Assembly: GCA_019635355.1 (NCBI GenBank)
Contig: JAHBZQ010000001.1
Location: 1,674,001 to 1,738,000 of the forward strand
Origin: Rhizobacter sp.
GTDB lineage: Bacteria; Pseudomonadota; Gammaproteobacteria; Burkholderiales; Burkholderiaceae_C
Direction: 5' to 3'
DNA length: 64,000 nucleotides
The position numbers and the translations under genes were made by a program. The notes under the pieces were generated by a model. That model did no database searches, was not told the origin of the DNA, and saw only the letters and a program-made list of their open reading frames with translations. Of this stretch, positions 46,817 through 55,618 are shown in pieces; position 1 is the stretch's first letter; every line of letters begins with the position of its first letter.

Positions 46817-47481
46817 GCGCGCGACGACGTCTTCTTCGGCGCAGCCTTCTTGGCGGCAGGCTTGTTGGCTGCGACCTTCTTGGCCGCGGGCTTGCTGGCG
46901 GTGGTCTTCTTCGCCGCCGGGGTCGCCTTCTTGACGCCCACCACGCGTGTGACCGCCGCCTTGCCCGTCACGGGCTTCTTGGACGGCGCTTTCTTGGCAG
47001 CCGTCTTGCCCGCAACCTTCTTGGCGGCCGGAGCCTTGGCCGGCGCCGACTTCTTCGCCGGTGCCGCCTTCTTGGCTGCAGCCTTCTTCGCCGCAGGTGC
47101 CGCCTCGTCCGACGCCTTCACGAGCTTCACCGGCCCGCTCTCGAGCTTGAGCTTGACCGGCTTGCCGCCCCAGATCTCTTCGAGGTGGTAGTACTCGCGG
47201 ATGGCCGGCTGCATCACGTGCACCACGGCCGAGCCGCAGTCAACGATGATCCATTCGCCGTTGTCTTCGCCCTCGGTCCGCGGCACCGGGAAGCCCTTGG
47301 ACTTGACGGCATCTCGCACGCTTGCGGCCAACGCCTTGGTTTGTCGGTTCGACGTGCCCGAGGCAATGATCACGCGCTCGAAAAGCGCAGAGAGGTGCTC
47401 GGTGTCGAAGACCTGAATGCCCTGGGCCTTCACGTCTTCCAGCCCATCGACGATGGCGCGTTGCAGTTTACGGATGTCCAT
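46813..47481 (-). CDS. rsfS: Ribosome silencing factor RsfS with long Lys/Ala-rich tail
   Basis: RsfS binds L14 and blocks subunit joining in starvation. Residues 1-~125 are the normal domain (VDGLEDVKAQGIQVFDTEHL, GTSNRQTKALAASVRDAVK, WIIVDCGSAVVHVMQPAIRE, YYHLEEIWGG). Then comes a ~97-residue tail of repeating Ala-Lys-Lys/Pro units, such as KKAAAKKAAPAKKSAPAKA, like histone H1. The typical RsfS is about 105-125 residues, so the tail nearly doubles it. It overlaps rlmH and directly abuts nadD. The tail is in frame with normal codon use, so not a sequencing artefact. Confidence 0.95.
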   Translation of the reverse strand: MDIRKLQRAIVDGLEDVKAQGIQVFDTEHLSALFERVIIASGTSNRQTKALAASVRDAVKSKGFPVPRTEGEDNGEWIIVDCGSAVVHVMQPAIREYYHLEEIWGGKPVKLKLESGPVKLVKASDEAAPAAKKAAAKKAAPAKKSAPAKAPAAKKVAGKTAAKKAPSKKPVTGKAAVTRVVGVKKATPAAKKTTASKPAAKKVAANKPAAKKAAPKKTSSRA

Positions 47482-48075
47482 TCAGCTCCTGGGGGTGCCT
47501 CGGTAGAGGTCGTTCTGGTCAATATAGCGTGCGACCGCGGGAGGCACCAGATCGGTGACCCCTTCGCCCTGCGCCACGCGGGCGCGGATCGCGGTCGATG
47601 AAATGTCCATCATCGGCAGCGGCACCATCTGGTGCTCCACCTTCTGGACGTCCGGGTGCGGCGCGGGCGTAACACCCGGCCGGTTGGCGATGGCCAGCGT
47701 CACGCGGCCAAGCAGCTCACGCCAGTCGCGCCAGGTGTGCAGGCCAGCGTACTGGTCCTGGCCGAGGATGAGGAACCACTCGTTCCCCGGCTCCTTGGCC
47801 TGAAGCTCGCGCACGGTGTCGAGCGTGAAACTCGGTCCTTGGCGCTTGAGTTCGCAGCGGTCGAGCGTGAAACGCGGCTCGCCCTCGATCGCCAGCCGCA
47901 CCATCGCCTCGCGGTGCTGCGGTGCGGCAAGCTGGCGCGCTTTCTGCCACGGTTGACCGGCGGGGATCCAACGCAGCTCATCGAGCGCCAGCGCAGCCAG
48001 CGCTTCACGTGCGAGCGCGAGATGCGCCAGGTGCACGGGGTCGAAGGTTCCCCCAAAGAGGCCGATTCGCTTCAT
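47482..48075 (-). CDS. nadD: Nicotinate-nucleotide adenylyltransferase
   Basis: Transfers AMP from ATP to nicotinate mononucleotide in NAD synthesis. 197 residues: KRIGLFGGTFDPVHLAHLAL is the nucleotidyltransferase loop with HxxH-type motif, and MDISSTAIRARVAQGEG is the ISSTxIR signature. Zero bases separate its stop from rsfS; its start overlaps hemF. Confidence 0.96.
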   Translation of the reverse strand: MKRIGLFGGTFDPVHLAHLALAREALAALALDELRWIPAGQPWQKARQLAAPQHREAMVRLAIEGEPRFTLDRCELKRQGPSFTLDTVRELQAKEPGNEWFLILGQDQYAGLHTWRDWRELLGRVTLAIANRPGVTPAPHPDVQKVEHQMVPLPMMDISSTAIRARVAQGEGVTDLVPPAVARYIDQNDLYRGTPRS

Positions 48076-48986
48076 TCAAAGGCCCAATCGCGGGGCCGCA
48101 GGAAATCGCTGTAGAGCTTCGCCTCGGGCGTGCCCGCCTCGGGCGACCAGTCGTAGCGCCATGTCACCACCGGCGGCATCGACATCAGGATGCTCTCGGT
48201 GCGCCCGCCCGACTGCAGGCCGAAGAGGGTGCCACGGTCGAAGACGAGGTTGAACTCGACGTAGCGGCCACGGCGATAGGTCTGGAACTCGCGCTCGCGC
48301 TCGCCGTAGGCCAGCGCCTTGCGCCGCTGCACGATGGGCATGTAGGCCGCGGTGAACGCGTCGCCCACCGCGCGCATCAGCGCAAAGCTCTGCTCGAAGC
48401 CGCCCTCGGCGAAGTCGTCGAAGAACACACCGCCGATGCCCCGCGGCTCGTTGCGATGCTTGAGGAAGAAATACTCGTCGCACCACTGCTTGAAACGCGG
48501 GTACTTGTCGGCGCCGAAGGGCGCGAGCGCGTCGCGGTTCACGCGGTGGAAGTGGCGCGCGTCTTCCTCGAAGCCGTAGTACGGCGTGAGGTCCATGCCG
48601 CCGCCGAACCACACCACCGGCTCACGGCCGGCGGGCAGCGCAGCGAACATGCGCACGTTCATGTGCACGGTGGGCACGTAGGGGTTGCGTGGATGGAAGA
48701 CGAGCGACACCCCCATCGCCTCGAAAGGCGCGCCGGCCAGCTCGGGCCGGTGGGCCGTGGCCGACGGCGGCATCGCCGGGCCCTTCACGTGCGAGAAATT
48801 GCAGCCGCCGCGCTCCAGCAGCGAGCCCCCCTCGACGAGGCGCGACAAGCCGTCGCCCTGCAGCCGCTCGCCGGGGGGACGGGTCCAGCTGTCGCTCACG
48901 AAGCGGTCGCCGCTCTCGGCTTCCATCGCGCCGAGGATGCGGTCCTGCAGCGAGAGCAGGTAGGTGCGGACGTCTTGTGTGTTCAT
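48072..48986 (-). CDS. hemF: Oxygen-dependent coproporphyrinogen III oxidase
   Basis: Aerobic haem step from coproporphyrinogen III to protoporphyrinogen IX. 304 residues, near the E. coli length (299). Landmarks are NFSHVKGPAMPPSATAHRPE, NPYVPTVHMNVRMFA, VVWFGGGMDLTPYYGFEEDA and GIGGVFFDDFAEGGFEQSFA, then YVEFNLVFDRGTLFGLQSGG. Overlaps plsC and nadD (ATGA each). Confidence 0.97.
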   Translation of the reverse strand: MNTQDVRTYLLSLQDRILGAMEAESGDRFVSDSWTRPPGERLQGDGLSRLVEGGSLLERGGCNFSHVKGPAMPPSATAHRPELAGAPFEAMGVSLVFHPRNPYVPTVHMNVRMFAALPAGREPVVWFGGGMDLTPYYGFEEDARHFHRVNRDALAPFGADKYPRFKQWCDEYFFLKHRNEPRGIGGVFFDDFAEGGFEQSFALMRAVGDAFTAAYMPIVQRRKALAYGEREREFQTYRRGRYVEFNLVFDRGTLFGLQSGGRTESILMSMPPVVTWRYDWSPEAGTPEAKLYSDFLRPRDWAFE

Positions 48987-49585
48987 GGCTTCAATCGAAT
49001 GGGGGCGGCGAGCGCCGGCCGCTTGCCGGTGGCCTGCCCGAGAACCGACGCGATCTGCGCCATGTCGGCAGCCTCGTCGCCGCTCAGCCTGAGAAAGGTG
49101 TCGAGCCGCACTTCGCGCCGTGCGTAGTCCAGCGCCGCCAGGCCCAGCGGCACGCCGGCCGCGAGCGTCACATGGTAGAAGCCCGAGCGCCACGCGTCGC
49201 GGTAGCTGCGCGTGCCTTCGGGGGCGAGGGCGAGCCACATGAAGCGGTCTTGCGCCTTCGCCTGCTTGAGCGCCTCGCCCATCTGGCCGACGACACCCTG
49301 CGACGCATGGCGGTCGACCGCGATGCCACCCAGCCAGCGCATCCAATGGGCGATCAGCGGCAGCTTGAACAGGCTGTCCTTGCCGAAGAACGACACCTGG
49401 ATGCCGATGGACCACTTCGCCAGCAGGCCAAAGAGGAAATCCCAGTTCGAGGTATGCGGGTAGACGACGATCACACCCTGCCGCGCCGGCAGGCCGTGGT
49501 AGACGAGCTTCCAGCCCAGGAGGCGCATCAAGCCCAGAGCCACCGCGCTGCCGCGAAGCTGCACCGGCCGCTCTGGAATGAGCAT
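48983..49585 (-). CDS. 1-acyl-sn-glycerol-3-phosphate acyltransferase-like protein
   Basis: A 200-residue PlsC-family acyltransferase. The HX4D catalytic pair is VVYPHTSNWDFLFG (about residues 42-55), and LALAPEGTRSYRDAW is the second family motif that binds glycerol-3-phosphate. It is short and has a single possible membrane re-entry near the N-terminus, so lysophosphatidate or another lipid may be the acceptor. Overlaps purD by one base (TGATG) and hemF by ATGA. Confidence 0.87.
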   Translation of the reverse strand: MLIPERPVQLRGSAVALGLMRLLGWKLVYHGLPARQGVIVVYPHTSNWDFLFGLLAKWSIGIQVSFFGKDSLFKLPLIAHWMRWLGGIAVDRHASQGVVGQMGEALKQAKAQDRFMWLALAPEGTRSYRDAWRSGFYHVTLAAGVPLGLAALDYARREVRLDTFLRLSGDEAADMAQIASVLGQATGKRPALAAPIRLKP

Positions 49586-50865
49586 CAGCGCTTGATGGCC
49601 CGGTGGCCGATGTCGCGCCGGAATTGCGCGCCGTCGAAGCGAATGCCGCCCAGCACCTCGTAGGCCCGGTGCTGCGCCATCTTGACCGAGTCGCCGAGCG
49701 CGGTGACGCCCAGCACACGGCCACCCGAGGTGACGGGCGCGCCGTCTTTCAGCGTGGTGCCGGCATGGAACACCATCGCATCGGGCGTCTCGGCCGGCAG
49801 CCCCGTGATCGCGTCACCCTTGCGCGGGTCGAGCGGGTAGCCGGCGGCGGCCATCACCACGCAGAGTGCGGCGCGGCGGTCCCACTGCAGCTCGACCTGG
49901 TCGAGCGTGCCGTCGGTGCCCGCCATCAGCACGTCGAAGAGATCGCTCTTGAGCCGCATCATGATCGGCTGCGTCTCGGGGTCGCCCAGGCGGGTGTTGA
50001 ACTCGAGCGTGCGCGGCACGCCGTGCTCGTCGATCATGAGGCCCGCGTAGAGGAAGCCGGTGAAGGGAATGCCGTCTTTCGCCATGCCGTCGATGGTCGG
50101 CAGGATGATCTCGTGCATGGCCTTCGCATGCACGTTGGGCGTGACCACCGGCGCGGGCGAGTAGGTGCCCATGCCGCCGGTGTTGGGGCCTTCGTCGTTG
50201 TCTTGCAGGCGCTTGTGGTCCTGGCTGGTGGCGAGCGGCAGCACGTTCTTGCCATCGCACAGCACGATGAAGCTGGCTTCCTCGCCTTGCAGGAATTGCT
50301 CGATGACGACGCGGGCGCCGCCCTCGTTGTGTTGCACGCCGAGTTTGTTGTCGGCCAACATCCAGTCGACAGCTTGATGTGCCTCTTCGAGCGTGGCCGC
50401 CACGACCACGCCCTTGCCCGCCGCCAGACCGTCGGCCTTCACGACGATGGGCGCGCCCATCTTGTCGACATACGCGTGGGCGGCTTTGATGTCGGCGAAG
50501 GTCTCGTAGGCGGCGGTGGGGATGCCGTGCCGCTTCATGAAGTCCTTCGAGAAGGCCTTCGAGCTTTCGAGCTGCGCCGCGGCCTTGGTGGGGCCGAAGA
50601 TGCGCAGCCCGCGCGAGCGGAATTCGTCGACCACGCCGGCCGCCAGCGGCACTTCGGGACCGACGACCGTGAGCGCGATCTTCTCGCTCACCGCGAAGTC
50701 GGCCAGCGCCTTGATGTCGGTGATGGCGACGTTCTTCAAATGCGGGCTGAGCGCGGTGCCGCCGTTGCCGGGGGCCACGTAGACCGTTTGCAGCTTGGGT
50801 GACTGCGCGAGCTTCCACGCGATGGCGTGTTCACGGCCGCCGGAGCCGATCACGAGAACCTTCAT
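49585..50865 (-). CDS. purD: Phosphoribosylamine-glycine ligase
   Basis: Second step of purine synthesis: ATP-dependent ligation of glycine to phosphoribosylamine. 426 residues of the ATP-grasp family, with KVLVIGSGGREHAIAWKLAQ at the start. The ATP-grasp region has APIVVKADGLAAGKGVVVA and EGPNTGGMGTYSPAPVV, then LEFNTRLGDPETQPIMMRLK. Overlaps yebC at its start and plsC at its stop. Confidence 0.98.
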   Translation of the reverse strand: MKVLVIGSGGREHAIAWKLAQSPKLQTVYVAPGNGGTALSPHLKNVAITDIKALADFAVSEKIALTVVGPEVPLAAGVVDEFRSRGLRIFGPTKAAAQLESSKAFSKDFMKRHGIPTAAYETFADIKAAHAYVDKMGAPIVVKADGLAAGKGVVVAATLEEAHQAVDWMLADNKLGVQHNEGGARVVIEQFLQGEEASFIVLCDGKNVLPLATSQDHKRLQDNDEGPNTGGMGTYSPAPVVTPNVHAKAMHEIILPTIDGMAKDGIPFTGFLYAGLMIDEHGVPRTLEFNTRLGDPETQPIMMRLKSDLFDVLMAGTDGTLDQVELQWDRRAALCVVMAAAGYPLDPRKGDAITGLPAETPDAMVFHAGTTLKDGAPVTSGGRVLGVTALGDSVKMAQHRAYEVLGGIRFDGAQFRRDIGHRAIKR

Positions 50866-51587
50866 TCGTGGATCACCGCGTTGTGATAGACCTCTTGCGC
50901 ATCGTCGAGGTCTTCCAGCACGTCGAGCAGCTTCTGCATGCGCTGGGCGTCTTCGCCGGTGAGGTCAATGGTGTTCTCGGCGCGCATCGTCACTTCGGCG
51001 AGCTCGGGCTTGAGGCCGGCGGCCTCCAGGGCCTTTTTCACCGCTTCGAAGTCGTGCGGCGAGCTGAGCACCTCAAGCGAGCCGTCGTCGTGGGTCACCA
51101 CGTCGTCGGCGCCGGCTTCGAGGGCCACTTCCATCACCTTGTCTTCGCTGGTGCCGGGCGCAAACAGCAGCTGCCCGCAGTGCTTGAACTGGAAAGCCAC
51201 CGAGCCTTCGGTGCCGAGGTTGCCGCCGTACTTGCTGAAGGCATGCCGCACCTCGGCCACGGTGCGCACGCGGTTGTCGGTCATGCAGTCGACGATGACG
51301 GCGGCACCGCCGATGCCGTAGCCCTCGTAGCGGACTTCCTCGTAGTGCACGCCTTCGAGGTTGCCGGTGGCCTTGTCGACGTTTTTCTTGATCGTGTCGG
51401 CCGGCATGTTGGCGGCCTTGGCCTTGTCGATGGCCAGCCGCAGGCGTGGGTTCATGTTGGGGTCGCCGCCGCCCTGGCGGGCCGCCACCATGATTTCACG
51501 AATGATGCGGGTCCAGATCTTGCCGCGCTTTTCGTCCTGGCGGCCTTTGCGATGCTGGATGTTGGCCCATTTGGAATGTCCGGCCAT
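50862..51587 (-). CDS. yebC: YebC/PmpR-family DNA-binding transcriptional regulator
   Basis: A 241-residue member of the YebC/TACO1 family, implicated in transcription and, more recently, in relieving ribosome pausing. MAGHSKWANIQHRKGRQDEK is the invariant start, so ATG 51587 is chosen; RYEGYGIGGAAVIVDCMTDN and TVAEVRHAFSKYGGNLG are family landmarks. First gene of the long minus-strand chain running to rng and beyond. Divergent from the HerA-like gene with 110 bp between. Confidence 0.97.
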   Translation of the reverse strand: MAGHSKWANIQHRKGRQDEKRGKIWTRIIREIMVAARQGGGDPNMNPRLRLAIDKAKAANMPADTIKKNVDKATGNLEGVHYEEVRYEGYGIGGAAVIVDCMTDNRVRTVAEVRHAFSKYGGNLGTEGSVAFQFKHCGQLLFAPGTSEDKVMEVALEAGADDVVTHDDGSLEVLSSPHDFEAVKKALEAAGLKPELAEVTMRAENTIDLTGEDAQRMQKLLDVLEDLDDAQEVYHNAVIHE

Positions 51588-51697
51588 GAAGGCTCCTGCT
51601 GCGGGGGCTGGCGTCGCGCGCAGCCGCCCGGTAATGTGGTTCTGGGGGATAGACTGCAATTTTAGCGGTGCGACCCTGCCTTCCCTGGAGCAAATTC

Positions 51698-53248
51698 ATG
51701 GCCGAGCCCATCCTCATCGCCAAGCACGACAAGACGGAGTGCTTCCTCCTGCCGGCCCTGGCCAACCGCCACGGCCTCATCACCGGCGCCACCGGCACGG
51801 GCAAGACGATCACCCTGCAAAACCTCGCCGAGCATTTCAGCAAGATCGGCGTGCCGGTCTTCATGGCCGACGTCAAGGGCGACCTCACCGGCATCACCCA
51901 GGCCGGCAAGATCGGCGACAAGCTCGCCGCCGTGCTGAAGGAACGCGGCCTCGACCTCCCCGAATCGTTCGCCTGCCCCGCCACGCTGTGGGACGTGTTC
52001 GGCGAACAAGGCCACCCGGTGCGTGCCACCGTGAGCGACATGGGCCCGCTGCTGCTGGCCCGCATGCTCGCCTTGAACGAGACCCAGGCCGGCGTGCTCA
52101 ACCTCGTCTTCAAGATCGCCGATGACAGCGGCCTCCTGCTGCTCGACCTGAAAGACCTGCGCGCGATGCTGCAGCACGTGGGCGAAAACGCCTCGCAGTT
52201 CACCACCGAATACGGCAACGTGAGCGCCGCCAGCGTGGGCGCCATCCAGCGCGGCCTCTTGCAGATCGAAGAACAAGGCGGCGACAAGTTCTTCGGCGAG
52301 CCCATGCTCAACATCGGCGACTTCATGCAGACAGTCGACGGCAAGGGCGTCGTCAACGTGCTCTCGGCCGACAAACTGATGAACGCGCCGCGCCTCTACG
52401 CCACCTTCCTGCTGTGGATGCTGTCGGAGCTTTTCGAGCAGCTGCCCGAGGTGGGCGACCTCGACAAGCCCAAGCTCGTCTTCTTCTTCGACGAAGCGCA
52501 CCTGCTGTTCAAGGACGCCCCGGCCGCGCTGGTCGAGCGCATCGAGCTCGTGGTGCGGCTCGTGCGCTCGAAGGGCGTCGGCGTCTATTTCGTGACCCAG
52601 AACCCGCTCGACATCCCCGACACCGTGCTCGCCCAGCTCGGCAACCGCGTGCAGCACGCGCTGCGCGCCTTCACGCCGCGCGACCAGAAGGCGGTGAAGT
52701 CGGCCGCCAGCACCATGCGCGCCAACCCGGGGCTCGACATCGAGGCCGCCATCACCGAGCTGGCGGTGGGCGAAGCGCTGGTGAGCTTCCTCGACGCCAA
52801 GGGCCGCCCGAGCGTCACCGAGCGGGTATTCGTCATCCCGCCCGGCAGCCAGATCGGCCCCATCACGCCCGAGCAGCGCAAGGCGCTGATCGCCGGCTCG
52901 CTGGTGGCGGGCGTGTACGAGAAGGTGGTCGACCGCGAATCAGCCTACGAGAAGCTCAAGGGCCGCGCGGTGGCCGGTGCCGAAGCGGCCCCCACCGCCA
53001 GCCCCGGGCAGGCCACGACCGCCAAGCCGGGCAAGGGCGCCCAGCCCCAGGAAGACGGCGGCCTGCTGAGCGGCGGCCTGAACGACATCCTCTTCGGCCG
53101 CACCGGCCCGCGCGGAGGCCAGCACGACGGCATCGTGCAGACGCTCGGCAAGTCGGCCGCCCGCACCATCGGCTCGACGGTGGGCCGCGAGATCATCCGC
53201 GGCGTGCTGGGCAGCCTCTTCGGCGGCAGCGGCTCGCGCCGCCGCTGA
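51698..53248 (+). CDS. HerA-like ATPase (DUF853, YjgR)
   Basis: A 516-residue RecA/FtsK-like P-loop ATPase related to HerA helicase C-termini. LITGATGTGKTITLQNLAEH is Walker A; KLVFFFDEAHLLF is Walker B; VGVYFVTQNPLDIPDTVLAQ is a sensor/arginine region typical of YjgR. A Pro/Ala/Gly-rich linker near 430-470 and a Gly/Arg-rich C-terminal helix (GREIIRGVLGSLFGGSGSRR) end the protein. The biological role of YjgR is not established. ATG 51698 is used (MAEPILIAKHDK). Confidence 0.9.
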   Translation: MAEPILIAKHDKTECFLLPALANRHGLITGATGTGKTITLQNLAEHFSKIGVPVFMADVKGDLTGITQAGKIGDKLAAVLKERGLDLPESFACPATLWDVFGEQGHPVRATVSDMGPLLLARMLALNETQAGVLNLVFKIADDSGLLLLDLKDLRAMLQHVGENASQFTTEYGNVSAASVGAIQRGLLQIEEQGGDKFFGEPMLNIGDFMQTVDGKGVVNVLSADKLMNAPRLYATFLLWMLSELFEQLPEVGDLDKPKLVFFFDEAHLLFKDAPAALVERIELVVRLVRSKGVGVYFVTQNPLDIPDTVLAQLGNRVQHALRAFTPRDQKAVKSAASTMRANPGLDIEAAITELAVGEALVSFLDAKGRPSVTERVFVIPPGSQIGPITPEQRKALIAGSLVAGVYEKVVDRESAYEKLKGRAVAGAEAAPTASPGQATTAKPGKGAQPQEDGGLLSGGLNDILFGRTGPRGGQHDGIVQTLGKSAARTIGSTVGREIIRGVLGSLFGGSGSRRR

Positions 53249-53272
53249 GGCGGCGCAGCGCCACGGTGGCTG

Positions 53273-54901
53273 TCAAGGCATCACTGCGGTCTTGACGCCG
53301 GGCAAGGCCATCACACGCGCGGCCTTGTTCAAGCCGGTCACCAGGCCGCCGGCCCAGTAGCTGAAGGCGGTGTCGGGCTCCAGCGCCGCCACGGCCACGT
53401 GCGCGAGCGGCTGGCTCAGGGGCACGTAGTAGCCGCCTGGTGCGAGGTCGAGCAAGGCCGAGACCGTCTTGACCTCGCGCGGGGCCGTCGCCGTCTCGAC
53501 GAAGGTGTCGCCCTGCACCACACCCTTCGACAGCACCTGCTCCACCCGCACGCCCAGCAGGCGCAGGCGTGCCACGGCGGCCGACTCGCTGGCCTCCAGC
53601 CAGTAGCCGCAAGGGCGCGGGCGCACCTGCAGCTCGCGCAGCGCCAGGGCCGAGTCCCACGCGACGGTGGACGATTTTTCCGCCCCGGTGGCCACATCAA
53701 GCATCTGCAACGTGTGTTCGCCCGGGCTCAGCCCGGCTTCGACGACGACCGTGCCCTTGCAGGCCTGGGCGCTGATCTCGGCGTCGACGTACTGGCGGAT
53801 CTTCAGCAGGTCGGCGCCGCGGTCGCTGGCGCTTTGCAGCACCGCGCCGAGCGCCGTCACCAGCGTGTGCACGCGGCGCTTGAGATGCACTCGGCCGCCC
53901 GCCGCCTCGCCACGCGATTCGATGCTGAGGCTCACCGCGTTCTTCAGGCCCTGCACGTTGCGGCTGTTGTCGGGCAGCGGGCTGCCCATCGCCAGGCGCC
54001 GCTCCACCGCGCCCACCGCCACGCCGTAGTGCCACTCGGCGGCCAGGCCCTGCTGCTGCAAGGCCGCCAGCATTGGCTGGCGGAACCACTCTTCCGCCGC
54101 CTTGGTGACGAACGGTGCGAGGTTGCCCGCGGCGGCGTATTGCAGCATCGCATCGTGCCGCTCCACCGCGGCAAAGCGCAGCGAGAACTCGGCCGACGGC
54201 AGGTACTCCGACACCTCGGCCACCACCGCCGGCTGGTACTCGCGCACGAGCCGCGCCAGGGCCTGGGCCTGCGGCGTCTTGAGCAGCAGGTGGTCGCCGG
54301 CGAGCGCCGCGCCCGGTGCCGGCACCAGCGGCCACACGATCACGTTGACCTTGTCGAGCACCGACTGCAGGCGGCCCCGCGCCAGCTCCTGCGCCACCAC
54401 GAGCAGGGCTTCGGTGGCGGCGGGCGCGTCGCCCCGCTGCGGGCCGTGCAACACGACCGTGGCCCGGCCGCTCGCCCGGATCGACTCGGGCGTGGCCTGC
54501 GCCGAGCGGCTGAAGAGCAGCGCCTCGAGCGCCGCGCCATTCGCGTCTTCGCCCACCTTCAGCACCCGCACCACCGCGGCGTGGTCGCGCGCCAGGCCCT
54601 GCAGCAGCCGCTGCGCCTCGGCCGCGCTGGTGAAGGCCGAGTGGCCCAGCTGGAAGGCCGGCGTGCGGTAGCTGACCGGCGGCTCGGGGAAGCGGTTGGC
54701 CAGCCCAGCCGGCATTGGCGCCGGGGCGGGGGTCGCCGACGGCACGGGAGCCGGGCTCGCGGCAGGCGCCGGGGGCCGCATGGGCCCAAAGACGGGCACC
54801 GCGGGCGGCGGCGATGCAGGCGTCGTGCAGGCCGCCAGGCCGGCGGTGGCCACCAGGAGGGCGACCCGTCGAAGGCAGGGGCGGGCGGCAACGAAGGGCA
54901 T
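53273..54901 (-). CDS. Lipoprotein with degenerate M14 zinc-peptidase-like domain
   Basis: A 542-residue lipoprotein: signal peptide with lipobox LAAC (Cys 25), then a Pro/Ala-rich linker (27-66). The domain from ~70 to ~330 aligns by eye with M14 metallopeptidases, but the landmarks are changed. Where family members have QHGDEP there is QRGDAP (155-160). Where they have DLNRDH there is ALAGDH (199-204). Where they have DxHEY there is EVSEY (229-233). All three zinc ligands and the substrate Asn-Arg pair seem absent, so it is probably a non-catalytic scaffold or binder. The C-terminal ~170 residues are of unknown fold. The start is ATG 54901. Confidence 0.72.
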   Translation of the reverse strand: MPFVAARPCLRRVALLVATAGLAACTTPASPPPAVPVFGPMRPPAPAASPAPVPSATPAPAPMPAGLANRFPEPPVSYRTPAFQLGHSAFTSAAEAQRLLQGLARDHAAVVRVLKVGEDANGAALEALLFSRSAQATPESIRASGRATVVLHGPQRGDAPAATEALLVVAQELARGRLQSVLDKVNVIVWPLVPAPGAALAGDHLLLKTPQAQALARLVREYQPAVVAEVSEYLPSAEFSLRFAAVERHDAMLQYAAAGNLAPFVTKAAEEWFRQPMLAALQQQGLAAEWHYGVAVGAVERRLAMGSPLPDNSRNVQGLKNAVSLSIESRGEAAGGRVHLKRRVHTLVTALGAVLQSASDRGADLLKIRQYVDAEISAQACKGTVVVEAGLSPGEHTLQMLDVATGAEKSSTVAWDSALALRELQVRPRPCGYWLEASESAAVARLRLLGVRVEQVLSKGVVQGDTFVETATAPREVKTVSALLDLAPGGYYVPLSQPLAHVAVAALEPDTAFSYWAGGLVTGLNKAARVMALPGVKTAVMP

Positions 54902-55071
54902 TCGGTTCTCCTGGGCTCGGGCGGGGCGATGACTATAGCCAGCCGCTCGCGGCCCGGCGGCTGCATTTCGCGCCCGCCGCCGCCGCTTCGTCGCATCGGG
55001 CTCGCCCGGCCGGGGCGGCGCCGCCACAGTCCACCCCATCGCAACACCGCCTCAGCCCCAAGGAGACCACC

Positions 55072-55593
55072 ATGAACTTCCTCCAACTCGTCGGCCAAGT
55101 CATCGTGCACACCCCGGTCTGGGTCTGGGGCCTGCTCGCGTTCGTCAGCCTGATGGGCCTGCGCCAGGCCTTCGACCAGACGCTGAGCGCCGGCCGGGTC
55201 GTGGGCATCTCGCTCGGCTGGACCTTCTTTTCCGTCTGGGGCGCGGCCAACACCTTCGGCTTCAACGCGCCGGTGCTGCTGGCCTGGGCCGCCGGCCTGG
55301 CTCTCTCGCTCGGCGCCCAGCACTGGCTGATCGCCCCACGCGGCGTGAAGGCGCTGGGTGACGGCCGCTTCGCCGTGGCCGGCAGCCTGTGGCCGCTGCT
55401 CACCATCTGGGCGGTGTTCGGCGTGCGCTACGTCACCTCGGTGATGATGGTGCTCGACCCCGCGCTCAAGCAAAACACCACCTTCGACCTCGCCGTGCCG
55501 GCCGTCTACGGGGTGCTGTCGAGCCTCTTCGTCGGCCGCGCGCTGCGGGTGCTGCGCAGCGCGAAGACGGCCCCGGCCCTCGCGCTGGCCTGA
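55072..55593 (+). CDS. DUF6622-like multi-pass membrane protein
   Basis: A 173-residue membrane protein with about five hydrophobic segments; it opens MNFLQLVGQVIVHTPVWVWG, a TPxWVWG element typical of the DUF6622 group. Function unknown. The ribosome site AAGGAGACCACC is strong, immediately upstream of ATG 55072. It leads a plausible operon with the LytS/LytTR pair (25 bases downstream). Confidence 0.8.
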   Translation: MNFLQLVGQVIVHTPVWVWGLLAFVSLMGLRQAFDQTLSAGRVVGISLGWTFFSVWGAANTFGFNAPVLLAWAAGLALSLGAQHWLIAPRGVKALGDGRFAVAGSLWPLLTIWAVFGVRYVTSVMMVLDPALKQNTTFDLAVPAVYGVLSSLFVGRALRVLRSAKTAPALALA

Positions 55594-55618
55594 GCCTCAC
55601 CAGTAGACTGCTCCGCCC

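Noticed and set aside
46813..47110. Lys/Ala codon repeats in rsfS taken as a possible CRISPR-like array or tandem DNA repeat
   Set aside because: The repeat units are short, irregular, and in frame with rsfS; spacers of even length are absent.
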